Below, in pieces: positions 16,627-26,430 of a stretch of DNA of 64,000 bases (position 1 is its first letter; each line of letters begins with the position of its first letter). The translations under genes were made by a program, and so were the position numbers. The notes under the pieces were generated by a model that did no database searches, had not been told where the DNA came from, and saw nothing but the letters and a program-made list of their open reading frames with translations. This stretch comes from Nostocales cyanobacterium HT-58-2. Its GTDB lineage: Bacteria > Cyanobacteriota > Cyanobacteriia > Cyanobacteriales > Nostocaceae. The DNA is taken from contig CP019636.1 in the NCBI GenBank assembly GCA_002163975.1, positions 4,165,001 through 4,229,000 of the forward strand. The letters run 5' to 3'.

Positions 16627-19605
16627 ATGACTTATACTGCTTCCATACAAGAATTCATCTCTGAATTATTTCCCTTCAATCAACTGCCGTCACTAGAACT
16701 GGCAAAATTAATCTCGAAGTTTGAGATGTTGCGCTACCGCATGGGTCAGAGCGTTTTGGTACGGGAACAAATGCCTGCTCAAATATCAATCATCTATGAA
16801 GGACAGGCTCGCTTGCTGAGTTACGACCCTAATACTCAGATGCCTGAAACACTGCAATTAGTGAAAAAAGGAGAAATCCTCGGTTGGATTAGTTTGCTAA
16901 GGGGTAGTCCTTGCGAAACAGTCATAGCCTCTACAGAAACTGTTTGTCTTACGCTCCCTGCTACAGAGTTTTTAGCGCTACTGAGAAATTCTCCTGCTGT
17001 TGGAATTTGCTTTGAGAATCGCTGTAGTGCTATTGAAGTTTTTGAGCTACTGAGTACTGAATTAGGAAAGCGAGCGGATAGTGACGCTGTGCTGGCTTCA
17101 TATGGTGCGACAGATATTAAAGAATTGACTCTGAAAGTTTTAGATGAAGCAGTTGTTTGTACGTTTCTAGAGGAAAGAATCCCTTTGGAACAGCTAGACC
17201 CTGAATTGGTCTGGTTTGTCAGCGGTGGAATCCTCAAAGATTTCCCTGTAGGAAGTCGTTTACAACTAGATGATGTCGTAACTTATCTGGAAGTACAAAG
17301 TTTTGGTTATGTTCGCTTGGTCGGTTTGCCGCGAACAACCCTCTCTGCGTCTGCATCTGCTGTCAGAGATCCCTTCAGAATAAACCCCTTACTAGAACAA
17401 ATACCCTATGCACCTGACCATCCTCTTCAGCTAGAAAAACCCTCAGATAAGAAATCACGGCCAAAATATCCTCATGTTCGTGGCAGAGGTCCTATAAACG
17501 CCACTTTGGCTTGCTTTCAAATGCTGAGTCAGCATTTAAATATGCCCTTTCGCCGGGATGTGATTCTTCAAATCCTAAACAATCAAGTTGAACGCACTCA
17601 AACCCTTTCACTACAGCTGTGCGGTGCTATTGCTGAACTCGTTGGGTTGAATACTCAACTTGTGGATGTGTCAGCCAAAGCAATTACAAAACTGCAAGCT
17701 CCGGCAATGATTCGCTGGCAAGATACTTTTGCGATCCTTTTTGAAATCAGTGAAAAAAAGCTAGTGCTGGGTGTACCAGAAGTTGGCATTGTCCACCAAG
17801 AGCCTGACTATTTTGTTGAGAATTGGGGCGAAGAAGGTCAGGTATTGCTCCTCAAGCTTGCCAAATATACCCCAAGACAACGGTTTAGTTTACGTTGGTT
17901 TCTCCCTTCGCTCCTGCAATACCGCAAAGTTCTTTTGGAAGTTCTCATTGCTTCTTTTTTTGTCCAAGTCTTTAGTCTGGCTAATCCCCTAGTTATCCAG
18001 GTCATTATTGATAAAGTGATTATTCAAAACGGCTTTGAAACCCTGAATGTGTTGGGCGTTTTGCTATTAATCATGGCTGTTTTTGAAGGGCTTTTAACGA
18101 GTGTCCGCACCTATCTATTTGTCGATACAACTAACCGAATTGACCTGGCTTTAGGCTCAGAAATTATTGATCGTCTGTTCCGTCTGCCCTTGCGTTATTT
18201 TGAACGCCGTCCTGTAGGAGAGCTAGCAACTCGCGCTAATGAACTGGAAAATATTCGCTCTTTTATGACAGGAACGGCTTTAACAGTGGTGCTGGATGCA
18301 GTTTTTTCTGCAATCTACATCGTAGTGATGCTGGTCTACAGTTGGATGCTGACTCTTGTCGCTTTGCTGACTGTACCTGTGTTTGCTTTTGTGACAATGA
18401 TTTTTTCCTCAATCATGCGCCGCCAACTGCGTTTCAAAGCTGAGCGTTACTCTGAAACACAATCTTATTTGGTGGAGGCGTTGTCAGGTATTCAAACCGT
18501 GAAGGCGCAAAACATTGAGTTGCGATCGCGCTGGCAGTGGCAACAACACTACAGCAAGTATGTGACTGCTGGTTTTCAAACTGTTGTGACTTCCACCGCT
18601 GCTAGTGTCACTAGTAATTTTCTTAACCAAGTTTCTTCTTTGTCTGTGTTATGGGTAGGAGCTTACTTAGTCCTGCAAGGACAACTCAGCTTAGGACAAC
18701 TTATTGCCTTCCGCATTATTGCTGGGTACGTCACTGCTCCTCTGTTGCGATTAACCCAATTGTGGCAAAACTTTCAAGAGACAGCTCTTTCTTTAGAACG
18801 CCTCGCTGACATATTGGATACTCCATCAGAAATTGACGAAGACCGGGATAATATTACGCTACCTCCCGTTAAAGGTGCTGTTAAGTATGAAAACGTCTCG
18901 TTTCGCTTCACACCTAGTGGTCCGCTTCAGTTGAATAATATTAACTTGGATTTTCCACCAGGAAAATTTGTTGGCATTGTGGGACAAAGTGGTTCTGGTA
19001 AAAGCACATTAACAAAGCTTTTACCGCGACTATATGACTTGGAGTCAGGCAGAATTCTCGTCGATGGCTACGATATCTCCAAGATAGAACTCTATTCCCT
19101 GCGCCGTCAGATTGGCATGGTGCTTCAAGACTCACTTTTGTTTGACGGTACCATCCGGGAAAATATTGCGCTGACAAATCCTGATGCGACAGCCGATGAA
19201 ATTATTGAAGCAGCTGAAATTGCCGCTGCCCACGAATTTATCATGTCTCTGCCCAACGGTTACAACACCAGAGTCGGGGAGAGGGGTTCAGCTTTATCTG
19301 GAGGACAACGGCAGCGTATTGCCATTGCTCGTACAGTTTTGCAAAATCCCCGCTTACTGATTCTTGATGAAGCAACGAGTGCTCTAGATTATCAATCTGA
19401 ACGACAAGTCTGCCAGAATTTAGCACAAGCTTTTCGAGATAGAACAGTATTTTTTATTACTCACCGTTTAAGTACAGTGAAAAATGCTGATATCATTTTG
19501 CTATTAGATCGAGGAATCGTTGTAGAACAAGGAACTCACGATGAACTCATGGTGCAACAAGGACGTTACTACTGCCTTTTTCAACAACAAGAAGCTCAAC
19601 TCTAA
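16627..19605 (+). CDS. Type I secretion ABC exporter with N-terminal cNMP-like domain and inactive C39-like domain
   Basis: The protein has 992 residues. Residues about 15-150 form a cyclic-nucleotide-binding-like fold (IYEGQARLLSYD, then GEILGWISLLRG). Residues about 280-420 align with the C39 peptidase domain. At the catalytic site N291-A292-T stands where family members have D-C-G, and the catalytic His/Asp blocks are also changed (IRWQDTFAIL, LGVPEVG). Six membrane helices follow, then a nucleotide-binding domain with Walker A GQSGSGKST (K792), signature LSGGQRQRIAIARTVL and Walker B LLILDEATSALD. It should export a polypeptide without cleaving a leader, like HlyB. The HlyD-type adaptor gene follows. 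Confidence 0.9.
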   Translation: MTYTASIQEFISELFPFNQLPSLELAKLISKFEMLRYRMGQSVLVREQMPAQISIIYEGQARLLSYDPNTQMPETLQLVKKGEILGWISLLRGSPCETVIASTETVCLTLPATEFLALLRNSPAVGICFENRCSAIEVFELLSTELGKRADSDAVLASYGATDIKELTLKVLDEAVVCTFLEERIPLEQLDPELVWFVSGGILKDFPVGSRLQLDDVVTYLEVQSFGYVRLVGLPRTTLSASASAVRDPFRINPLLEQIPYAPDHPLQLEKPSDKKSRPKYPHVRGRGPINATLACFQMLSQHLNMPFRRDVILQILNNQVERTQTLSLQLCGAIAELVGLNTQLVDVSAKAITKLQAPAMIRWQDTFAILFEISEKKLVLGVPEVGIVHQEPDYFVENWGEEGQVLLLKLAKYTPRQRFSLRWFLPSLLQYRKVLLEVLIASFFVQVFSLANPLVIQVIIDKVIIQNGFETLNVLGVLLLIMAVFEGLLTSVRTYLFVDTTNRIDLALGSEIIDRLFRLPLRYFERRPVGELATRANELENIRSFMTGTALTVVLDAVFSAIYIVVMLVYSWMLTLVALLTVPVFAFVTMIFSSIMRRQLRFKAERYSETQSYLVEALSGIQTVKAQNIELRSRWQWQQHYSKYVTAGFQTVVTSTAASVTSNFLNQVSSLSVLWVGAYLVLQGQLSLGQLIAFRIIAGYVTAPLLRLTQLWQNFQETALSLERLADILDTPSEIDEDRDNITLPPVKGAVKYENVSFRFTPSGPLQLNNINLDFPPGKFVGIVGQSGSGKSTLTKLLPRLYDLESGRILVDGYDISKIELYSLRRQIGMVLQDSLLFDGTIRENIALTNPDATADEIIEAAEIAAAHEFIMSLPNGYNTRVGERGSALSGGQRQRIAIARTVLQNPRLLILDEATSALDYQSERQVCQNLAQAFRDRTVFFITHRLSTVKNADIILLLDRGIVVEQGTHDELMVQQGRYYCLFQQQEAQL

Positions 19606-19792
19606 TTGAAACTGGGGAGTGGAGAAAAGTGTAATTTTTGACTCTCGACCCTCGCTGAGCGTCAGAGGCGCACGCTGCGCGTTAGCGTAGCCTGTGCTTT
19701 GCGCTTACGCTCAAATTCAAAATTCAAAATGCAAAATTCAAAAAATTTGAATTCATAATGCGTGAATTTTGAATTAAGCGAAGGGGTGACTC

Positions 19793-19841
19793 TTGAACGC
19801 CAGTCGCCTACGGAGGGAAACCCTCCTGCAGCGCTGGCTCC
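19793..19841. repeat. Dispersed repeat copy downstream of the exporter gene
   Basis: This begins TTGAACGCCAGTCGCCTACG, holds the mini-hairpin GGAGGG-AAA-CCCTCC and ends GCGCTGGCTCC. It shares both ends with 16509-16585. The surrounding 19620-19870 spacer also carries AATTCAAAATTCAAAA repeats and heptamer repeats (TTGACCC/TTGACTC) up to the next start codon. Confidence 0.65.
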
Positions 19842-19870
19842 CCTTGACCCTTGACCTTTGACTCTTGGCT

Positions 19871-21418
19871 ATGCGTGAACTGAACGGAATCAAATTAGAT
19901 CAAGAACTTGTACTTCCTCAAAAAGTACTAGACAGTGAAATCAAAGTACCTGTAAAGCCTGCTGCTGAAACTAACAAAGTCACACCATCTGTTGTCCTAA
20001 AACAGTCACCTTTATGGTCACGAGCGATTCTTTGGGGACTGATAGGAATGACGACTTTGGTGGTGCTTTGGGCAAATTTAGCCAAAATTGAAGAAGCTAT
20101 TCCAGCCCAAGGAAAACTAGAACCGCAAGGTTCTGTTAAGGAAGTCCAAACACCCGTAAACGGTGTTGTTAAAGCTGTTTATGTTAAGGATGGGCAAAAG
20201 GTACGGCGTGGCGATATCTTGTTGAGATTAGATCCAACAACAGCGCGATCGCAACTGATTTCTTTAAAGAAAATTCGCAATACATTGAGGCAGGAGATTC
20301 AATTCTACCGCACTCAATTGATGATGAAAAATGCTTTATCAAGCAGACAGATCTCGGTTTCAGAACCTAATCTACCTCAAGAATTAGCTTCTCTTACCAA
20401 GAGCCGAATGTCTCTGCTTGCAGAAAATCGATTGTATCGTGCTCAGTTGTATGGTTCTCAAAACATTCAGTTAGCACCAGAGGAAGAAGCGCGCTTAGAA
20501 TTTAGCAAAGCAGAATTAAATTCTCGACTTACAGATGCTGAATTGGAAACAAAAAAATTAGAAAAACAACTCAGTCAGAATCAAATTCAGATATCCTCTG
20601 CTCAAGAAGTCAAGGGTGTTAGCCAGAGGATTCTCAGAGATATCGAGAAACTTGCCCAACAAGGAGGAATTTCTCGCCTGCAATACCTTCAGCAACAACA
20701 GGAAGTGAAACAGCGCCAAGCTGAGGTGGATCAGTTGACTCAAGAGCAAGAGCGTTTACGATTTGCGATCGCCCAATCAAGAGAAAAGCTCCGGAATACA
20801 ATGCTTGTGGCAAAAAAAGATTTACTCACGAAAATTGCTGAGAATGACAAACAAGTTGCTGTCCTCGATAGCGAATTAAATAAGGCAATTATAGAAGATG
20901 AAAAACGGATTGCTGAAATTGATAGTCAAATAAGCCAAGCTCAGGTCACTTTACAATATCAAGAACTGCGAGCTCCTGCTGATGGCATTGTTTTCGATTT
21001 ACAAGCTAAGTCTCCAGGATTTGTTGCAAATTCCAGTCAACCAGTTCTTAAAATTGTCCCAGATGAAGCTCTGACTGCTAAAGTTTTTATCACTAATAAA
21101 GACATTGGTTTTGTGAAAAAGGGGATGAAAGTCGATGTTAGAGTTGACTCTTTTCCCTTTAGTGAATTTGGCGATGTTAAAGGTGAGTTAGTTTGGATTG
21201 GCTCTGATGCTCTCCCACCTGAGCAAATCCGTCCTTACGACAGTTTCCCTGCTAAAATTCGGCTTGATCGGCAAACTCTCGTGGTTAACAATCAGGACTT
21301 ACCGCTACAATCAGGGATGTCAGTGACTGTAAATATTAAGGTGCGCAATCGCACTGTCATGAGCATTTTTAGTGATTTGTTTACAAAACAGATTGATAGC
21401 TTGAAGACGACAAGATGA
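19871..21418 (+). CDS. HlyD-type membrane fusion protein of a type I secretion system
   Basis: From ATG 19871 the protein has 515 residues. A cytosolic N-terminus of about 50 residues is followed by one membrane helix (AILWGLIGMTTLVVLWANLA), a biotinyl-lipoyl half (GSVKEVQTPVNGVVKAVYVKDGQ) and a long coiled coil (about residues 125-350). The second lipoyl half (LQYQELRAPADGIVFDLQ) and a beta-barrel with the RTX-adaptor C-terminal block (GMSVTVNIKVRNRTVMSIFS) complete it. It links the inner-membrane exporter to a TolC-type outer-membrane channel. The upstream TTG at 19865 is inside a heptamer repeat and is less likely. No TolC gene is nearby. Confidence 0.9.
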   Translation: MRELNGIKLDQELVLPQKVLDSEIKVPVKPAAETNKVTPSVVLKQSPLWSRAILWGLIGMTTLVVLWANLAKIEEAIPAQGKLEPQGSVKEVQTPVNGVVKAVYVKDGQKVRRGDILLRLDPTTARSQLISLKKIRNTLRQEIQFYRTQLMMKNALSSRQISVSEPNLPQELASLTKSRMSLLAENRLYRAQLYGSQNIQLAPEEEARLEFSKAELNSRLTDAELETKKLEKQLSQNQIQISSAQEVKGVSQRILRDIEKLAQQGGISRLQYLQQQQEVKQRQAEVDQLTQEQERLRFAIAQSREKLRNTMLVAKKDLLTKIAENDKQVAVLDSELNKAIIEDEKRIAEIDSQISQAQVTLQYQELRAPADGIVFDLQAKSPGFVANSSQPVLKIVPDEALTAKVFITNKDIGFVKKGMKVDVRVDSFPFSEFGDVKGELVWIGSDALPPEQIRPYDSFPAKIRLDRQTLVVNNQDLPLQSGMSVTVNIKVRNRTVMSIFSDLFTKQIDSLKTTR

Positions 21419-21517
21419 ACAAAGTTATACTTTGTTAAAGATGGGAAAACAGGGGCATCTTACCGCACGATAGAATGCAAATCTAGCAACCAAATCTCAC
21501 AACAATTCAAATCAAAT

Positions 21518-22990
21518 CTACAACAATCGAGCAAGTGATTGGGGTAGTGGTAGCACAATCAAGATTAACAAAGCCATTGCGAGTAAACCGCATATATCAC
21601 GTTTATTATCAAGTTCAGTGACATCATTTAGAGCTGGCTCATCAATCAATGGTAGGAATAATAAAATAATTGCCCAAGGAAAAAATTCTGGCTGTACTAA
21701 AGAAAGTAATAGCAGTAACAAGCGAGAAATTTGACCAATGATGGCTGCTGTTCTTTGCCCAAACATCGCATGGACAATATGACCTCCATCGAGCTGTCCT
21801 ACCGGCATTAAATTCAGTGCTGTGACAATCAGTCCTAAAAACCCAGCGACTGCGACTGGATGCATATCAATAGCTGATTTTGGCGTTAGCTGACTTCCCA
21901 GTGCTAGCTTTGAAAGCAGCGCTAACAAGATTGAATAGTTAGGATTGAGTGCGTCCGGATTCAAAAGCCCTGTTTTTTCAGTTTGGGAAACAATCTCAGA
22001 ATGAGCTAAACCCCATAACAGAAGTGGCAAAGTCGTTATAAACCCAGCAATTGGTCCGGCGATACTGACATCAAATAAAGCTTTGCGGTTGGGAATGGGG
22101 CTACGCATTTGAATAAATGCACCAAAGGTTCCCAAAAGGAAAGGCATCGGGATAAAGTAAGGGAGTGTTGAGCGAATTTTGTAGCGCCGCGCTGTGAGGT
22201 AGTGACCTAGTTCATGGATTCCCAAAATCGTAATGAGTGCTAAAGCATAGGGCAATCCCTTGAGAAGTTCAACTGGGTCAGATTGCAGTGTCATAGGATT
22301 GATACCAGCAATTCTTACTCCTACCAAGGTCGTCGTTACCAGCGTCACTGCTAACAGCATCAGCGCTAATCCTGGTCGCGTTATTTTTTCCTGTTCGCGT
22401 GCATTGACCTTTACCAGTTGAGTATTGGGAACAAGCACAAAAAAGGGTTTGCCATTGAAACCTTCTTGAAAGATAACCAAGAAGCGATCGCCAAATTGCG
22501 CTTCGATATTTGCCTTAATCCGTTGGTAGGCATTTGTTGGTGTTGTTCTTAACTGACCTCGACAAATGACTGCTTGGGGTCGATACTCAATGTTTTGAAT
22601 GTAGTATACAGACCAGGGAAAACAATTTCTTAGCTGGGTTTCTTCTGTTTGCTCAATGGGACGCACTGGTACTGGTTCTGGGTTAGTATGTATATCCGAT
22701 GCTGATTCTGAAGACTTTTGGAGTTCACTCTGTGTTTCCTTAAGCGAGCGACGCCCCCATTGAAACAATAGCCAGTATAACAGAGGACAGATGATTAACG
22801 GCACGAGCACCAGTAATCGGGGTAGAGGTTGTTTTCCTCCGTATATCGCCGTCCAAGCTGTCCATAGTAGTGCTGGTGTCATTAATACCAGCCACAACAG
22901 CCAAACAGGTGTTCTGGTGATATGAGCAACACTGCGCTGCACCATAAAATAAGTCAATAGTCCCAGTAGAAGAAGAAACCAAAAAGTCAT
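21518..22990 (-). CDS. Site-2 protease-family membrane metalloprotease (M50, EGY-like)
   Basis: The protein has 490 residues. An N-terminal pair of helices and a soluble segment (about 80-205) precede the protease core. The zinc motif is H259-E-L-G-H263 in a membrane helix, and the third ligand is in NLMPVGQLDGGH near residue 400. Such enzymes cleave within membranes and can release membrane-bound regulators; the plant plastid homologues are EGY proteins. The substrate is unknown. It is convergent with the HlyD-type gene, with only 99 bp between stops, and divergent from the next gene. Confidence 0.9.
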   Translation of the reverse strand: MTFWFLLLLGLLTYFMVQRSVAHITRTPVWLLWLVLMTPALLWTAWTAIYGGKQPLPRLLVLVPLIICPLLYWLLFQWGRRSLKETQSELQKSSESASDIHTNPEPVPVRPIEQTEETQLRNCFPWSVYYIQNIEYRPQAVICRGQLRTTPTNAYQRIKANIEAQFGDRFLVIFQEGFNGKPFFVLVPNTQLVKVNAREQEKITRPGLALMLLAVTLVTTTLVGVRIAGINPMTLQSDPVELLKGLPYALALITILGIHELGHYLTARRYKIRSTLPYFIPMPFLLGTFGAFIQMRSPIPNRKALFDVSIAGPIAGFITTLPLLLWGLAHSEIVSQTEKTGLLNPDALNPNYSILLALLSKLALGSQLTPKSAIDMHPVAVAGFLGLIVTALNLMPVGQLDGGHIVHAMFGQRTAAIIGQISRLLLLLLSLVQPEFFPWAIILLFLPLIDEPALNDVTELDNKRDICGLLAMALLILIVLPLPQSLARLL

Positions 22991-23173
22991 GTTATCTTTA
23001 GTTGTTCTGATACATTAATTCTTGCTTGTCATCAAGAACTCGAGTAGAGCCTTCCACAACGATCTGCCCCCAAAACTTGATAACAGTCCTGGTAAACTTT
23101 CTAGTTTCCACTTCAAAAGTCCAACACTGTAATCCGATTTTTTTCAACTCCTCATAAGAACGCAGTTTTTCTC

Positions 23174-23908
23174 ATGTGTCCCTTACCTCAAGAGTCAAGT
23201 CATACAGCCAAGCTACCACGGGCAGTCTTTTCTGACGAAGCTCCAAGTGGAGGAAACCTCCAACCAAACTTGGCCCTCAATACAATTTTTGCATTTCCAC
23301 CAAATAGGGACACATTGGGGGGGACTGCTTATTTTATTGTAGGAAACGAAGGCAATATCCTGATAGATTGTCCCGCGTGGGATCAAATAAATCAGGATTT
23401 TCTGCGATCGCATGGAGGTGTGCGCTATCTATTTCTCACTCATCGGGGCGCTATTGGGAAAACAGCAGAATTTCAGCAAACCTTCAGTTGTGAGGTTCTG
23501 ATTCAAGAGCAAGAAGCTTATTTGTTACCCGGACTAGCCGTTACTACCTTTGGTATAGAGTTTACCTTAAATTCAACAGCACAATTGATTTGGACACCTG
23601 GTCATTCTCCTGGTTCATCTTGCCTTTATTACCATGACCAAGGAGGTGTGCTATTTTCTGGACGTCATCTCATTCCCAACCAGCAAGGTGAACCTGTCCC
23701 CCTACGAACAGCCAAAACCTTTCACTGGTTCCGACAAATCAGTAGTGTTAAGTTAATATTAGAACGCTTCACACCACAAACACTCCAGTACATCTGTCCT
23801 GGTGCCAACATAGGTTTTCTCCGGGGAAAGCGTGTTATGGATCATGCTTATGAGCGCCTTGCTGCTCTGGATCTCACATCATTACGACAAGCACAAGCCC
23901 TTTTTTAA
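23174..23908 (+). CDS. Metallo-beta-lactamase-fold protein with degenerate metal site
   Basis: The protein has 244 residues. The fold is visible: GTAYFIVGNEGNILIDCP, YLFLTHRGAIGK, LIWTPGHSPGSSCLYY, GGVLFSGRHLIP and YICPGANIGF. The expected metal ligands are mostly missing: HxHxDH reads HRGAIGK, the Asp of the SGD-type strand is Arg (SGRH), and the last His block is GANIG. Only the first His and the His of TPGHSPG remain. It probably lacks the usual hydrolase activity and may bind a ligand or act as a structural homologue. ATG 23174 is the only sensible start. It is divergent from the site-2 protease. Confidence 0.82.
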   Translation: MCPLPQESSHTAKLPRAVFSDEAPSGGNLQPNLALNTIFAFPPNRDTLGGTAYFIVGNEGNILIDCPAWDQINQDFLRSHGGVRYLFLTHRGAIGKTAEFQQTFSCEVLIQEQEAYLLPGLAVTTFGIEFTLNSTAQLIWTPGHSPGSSCLYYHDQGGVLFSGRHLIPNQQGEPVPLRTAKTFHWFRQISSVKLILERFTPQTLQYICPGANIGFLRGKRVMDHAYERLAALDLTSLRQAQALF

Positions 23909-23970
23909 GGATGAGGAGGATAAGGAGATGAGGGGAATATGACTTCCTCATTCATCTTCCTTAATGCACA

Positions 23971-25215
23971 CTAAGCTGATCCTGCGACGACAGAATTTTT
24001 CGTCAAAAGCTGTATAGCCGCTTGATATTGAGCGTCTGCTTCTGTCCCAATCTGTTCGCGAGTCATTGGTTCAGAGGAGATGACTTTGTCTGGCTTTATA
24101 CCTTGTTTGTTGATATCCCGGTGATTGGGAGTTTCATATTTAGCAATGGTGACAGCTAAGCCGGAACCATCGGATAACTCAAATAAAGACTGAATTAAGC
24201 CCTTGCCAAAGGTAGTTTCTCCTAGCAAAACAGCACGACCATTATCCTGCAAAGCACCAGCCAGAATCTCGCTTGCACTGGCAGTTCCTTGATTGACTAA
24301 AACAACCAAGGGGTCATGAGTCATCGCTGGACCAAATGCTTCAAAAGTCCCCTGAATACCTTGCCGATTCACAGTGTAGACAATTGTGCCAGACTCTAAC
24401 CACAAGCGGGCAATCTCAATTCCTGCCTGTAAGAGTCCGCCTGGGTTATTTCGCAAATCCAGAATGTAGGCATCAGCCCCTTTTTTTTCTAGACTGGAGA
24501 TAGCGTGTGCCAACTCCAATGGAGCGTTAGCATTAAATTGAGTGAGGCGAAGATAACCAATAGGTGTTCCTTGAGGGGAAGAGCGTAATTCTGCCACAAC
24601 TGGGTTGAGCGAAATGCGATCGCGCACCAGTTGAACTTGCCATTCTCGCTCTCCGTCTCGTTGAAGAAACAGGGTGACAGCACTCCCAATAGGTCCCCGC
24701 ATCCTAGTTGCTGCTTCATCAAGGGTCAGCTTTTCTGTGGAGATACCCTCAATTCTCAAGATGCGATCGCGCGGTCTGATTCCAGCTTTTTCTGCTGGTG
24801 AACCTGCGATGGGAGCCACAACTTCCAATAGACCCGTCTCAGAATTGAGGGCGATTTGCAATCCAACTCCCGTCAGTTCCCCAGAAGTATTGACTTGCAG
24901 ACTACGATACTGTTCTGGATTTAAAAAACGGGTAAAAGGGTCGTCAAGACTCTTGAGCATTTTTTGAATGGCGGAATAAGCCGATTCGTGGTCTTTGAAT
25001 GGCTTTTCCAAAGCTTTTTGCCTCACTGAAGCCCAATTTTGGTGATTAAATGTTTCATCTAGATAAGTTCGATTAACAATTCTCCACACTTCTGCGACCA
25101 GCTTTTGTTCGTCTGTCAAAGCCAACGCAGGTTGGCAAAAGCTGCAAAAGCCCACCCAGAAGGCTAATAGCAGCGATAATCCTGCCCGAAAAAGTTGTTT
25201 GTGCATGAACCCCAT
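23971..25215 (-). CDS. ctpB: Carboxyl-terminal processing protease (S41), periplasmic
   Basis: From ATG 25215 the protein has 414 residues. A Sec signal peptide (LFRAGLSLLLAFWVGFCS, cut near PALA) leads to an N-terminal helical domain, a PDZ domain (TGVGLQIALNSETGLLEVVAPIAG) and the S41 catalytic core with NQGTASASEILAGAL (nucleophile Ser) and GETTFGKGL (general base Lys). Such proteases trim C-termini of lumenal or periplasmic proteins, as CtpA does for D1. Whether this is the D1-processing CtpA or a paralogue cannot be settled here. GGAAG lies 6 nt before ATG 25215; ATG 25206 is an alternative. It is divergent from petB. Confidence 0.88.
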   Translation of the reverse strand: MGFMHKQLFRAGLSLLLAFWVGFCSFCQPALALTDEQKLVAEVWRIVNRTYLDETFNHQNWASVRQKALEKPFKDHESAYSAIQKMLKSLDDPFTRFLNPEQYRSLQVNTSGELTGVGLQIALNSETGLLEVVAPIAGSPAEKAGIRPRDRILRIEGISTEKLTLDEAATRMRGPIGSAVTLFLQRDGEREWQVQLVRDRISLNPVVAELRSSPQGTPIGYLRLTQFNANAPLELAHAISSLEKKGADAYILDLRNNPGGLLQAGIEIARLWLESGTIVYTVNRQGIQGTFEAFGPAMTHDPLVVLVNQGTASASEILAGALQDNGRAVLLGETTFGKGLIQSLFELSDGSGLAVTIAKYETPNHRDINKQGIKPDKVISSEPMTREQIGTEADAQYQAAIQLLTKNSVVAGSA

Positions 25216-25588
25216 TTTCACTTCCACTTTCAACCCAAATTGCTAGAGTTTGCCCAGCTAGCTAGCTTTTTGATGAAATCTATCTCTCGACTATGTTACT
25301 TTTTTTATAGAAGTGGTGCATTGCTCTCATTAAGTTGTTCAGTCAATCCAAAGAGCGCACATTCCACTTCCAAAGAGATAAAATCTACTTTGTGTCCACC
25401 ACCACGTGTGTTTGGATGTGAAGAAAACGCAATATATACCCTCTTTTCAGAGTGTGAAGTTTTATTTAAACTATTAACACTCTGACAGATGAAAAGTAAA
25501 CGAGCAAATGCTTCTTTGCTAAAATCCCAAAGCTCATAATTTGGGAAGTTTTTCAACCGCGAATCGATTTCTAGGAACTTGAGATTGT

Positions 25589-26236
25589 ATGGCTAACGTC
25601 TACGACTGGTTTGAGGAGCGCTTGGAGATTCAAGCGCTTGCTGACGACGTCACCAGCAAGTACGTCCCTCCTCACGTCAATATCTTCTACTGCTTGGGCG
25701 GAATTACTCTGACGTGCTTTCTTATCCAGTTCGCGACTGGATTTGCCATGACATTCTACTACAGGCCAACCGTCACAGAAGCGTATGCTTCTGTGCAGCA
25801 CATCATGAATGATGTGAACTTCGGTTGGCTTATTCGCTCCATCCACCGCTGGTCTGCCAGCATGATGGTGTTGATGATGATTTTGCACGTTTTCCGGGTT
25901 TACCTGACTGGTGGTTTTAAAAAGCCCCGGGAATTGACTTGGGTCAGTGGTGTCATCCTGGCTGTGATTACCGTTTCCTTTGGTGTGACTGGCTATTCAC
26001 TGCCTTGGGACCAAGTGGGCTACTGGGCTGTGAAAATCGTAAGTGGTGTACCAGAAGCCATTCCCGTGGTCGGTACCCTAATCGCTGACTTACTGCGTGG
26101 CGGTGCAAGCGTTGGTCAAGCTACGCTAACTCGTTACTACAGCGCGCACACCTTTGTGCTGCCTTGGCTAATTGCTGTCTTCATGCTGCTGCACTTCTTG
26201 ATGATTCGTAAGCAAGGGATTTCTGGTCCGTTGTAA
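25589..26236 (+). CDS. petB: Cytochrome b6 of the cytochrome b6f complex
   Basis: The protein has 215 residues, exactly the conserved length. It starts MANVYDWFEERLEIQALADD and has four transmembrane helices. The two haem-ligating His pairs are in IRSIHRWSASMMVLMMILHVFRVY and YYSAHTFVLPWLIAVFMLLHF. Cys35 in IFYCLGG is the covalent haem ci ligand. The protein shuttles electrons from plastoquinol across the thylakoid membrane. petD follows after 194 bp in the same direction, the usual operon order. Confidence 0.98.
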   Translation: MANVYDWFEERLEIQALADDVTSKYVPPHVNIFYCLGGITLTCFLIQFATGFAMTFYYRPTVTEAYASVQHIMNDVNFGWLIRSIHRWSASMMVLMMILHVFRVYLTGGFKKPRELTWVSGVILAVITVSFGVTGYSLPWDQVGYWAVKIVSGVPEAIPVVGTLIADLLRGGASVGQATLTRYYSAHTFVLPWLIAVFMLLHFLMIRKQGISGPL

Positions 26237-26430
26237 TCGTAAGTCATGAGCGTCGGGCATGAGCTGTTAGTTTCAAGATTGGGTCGTTTGTTTGAGACTT
26301 ATGAACAATCAAATAGATACATAAGAAACAAAAAGCAAGCACTCGCATCTTAAGCTAAAAGCCAATGCCCGCTAGCTGATGGCTTTAACTAAAGCTTTAA
26401 ATCAATATAAGCAGGAGAGCACATTTAAAA

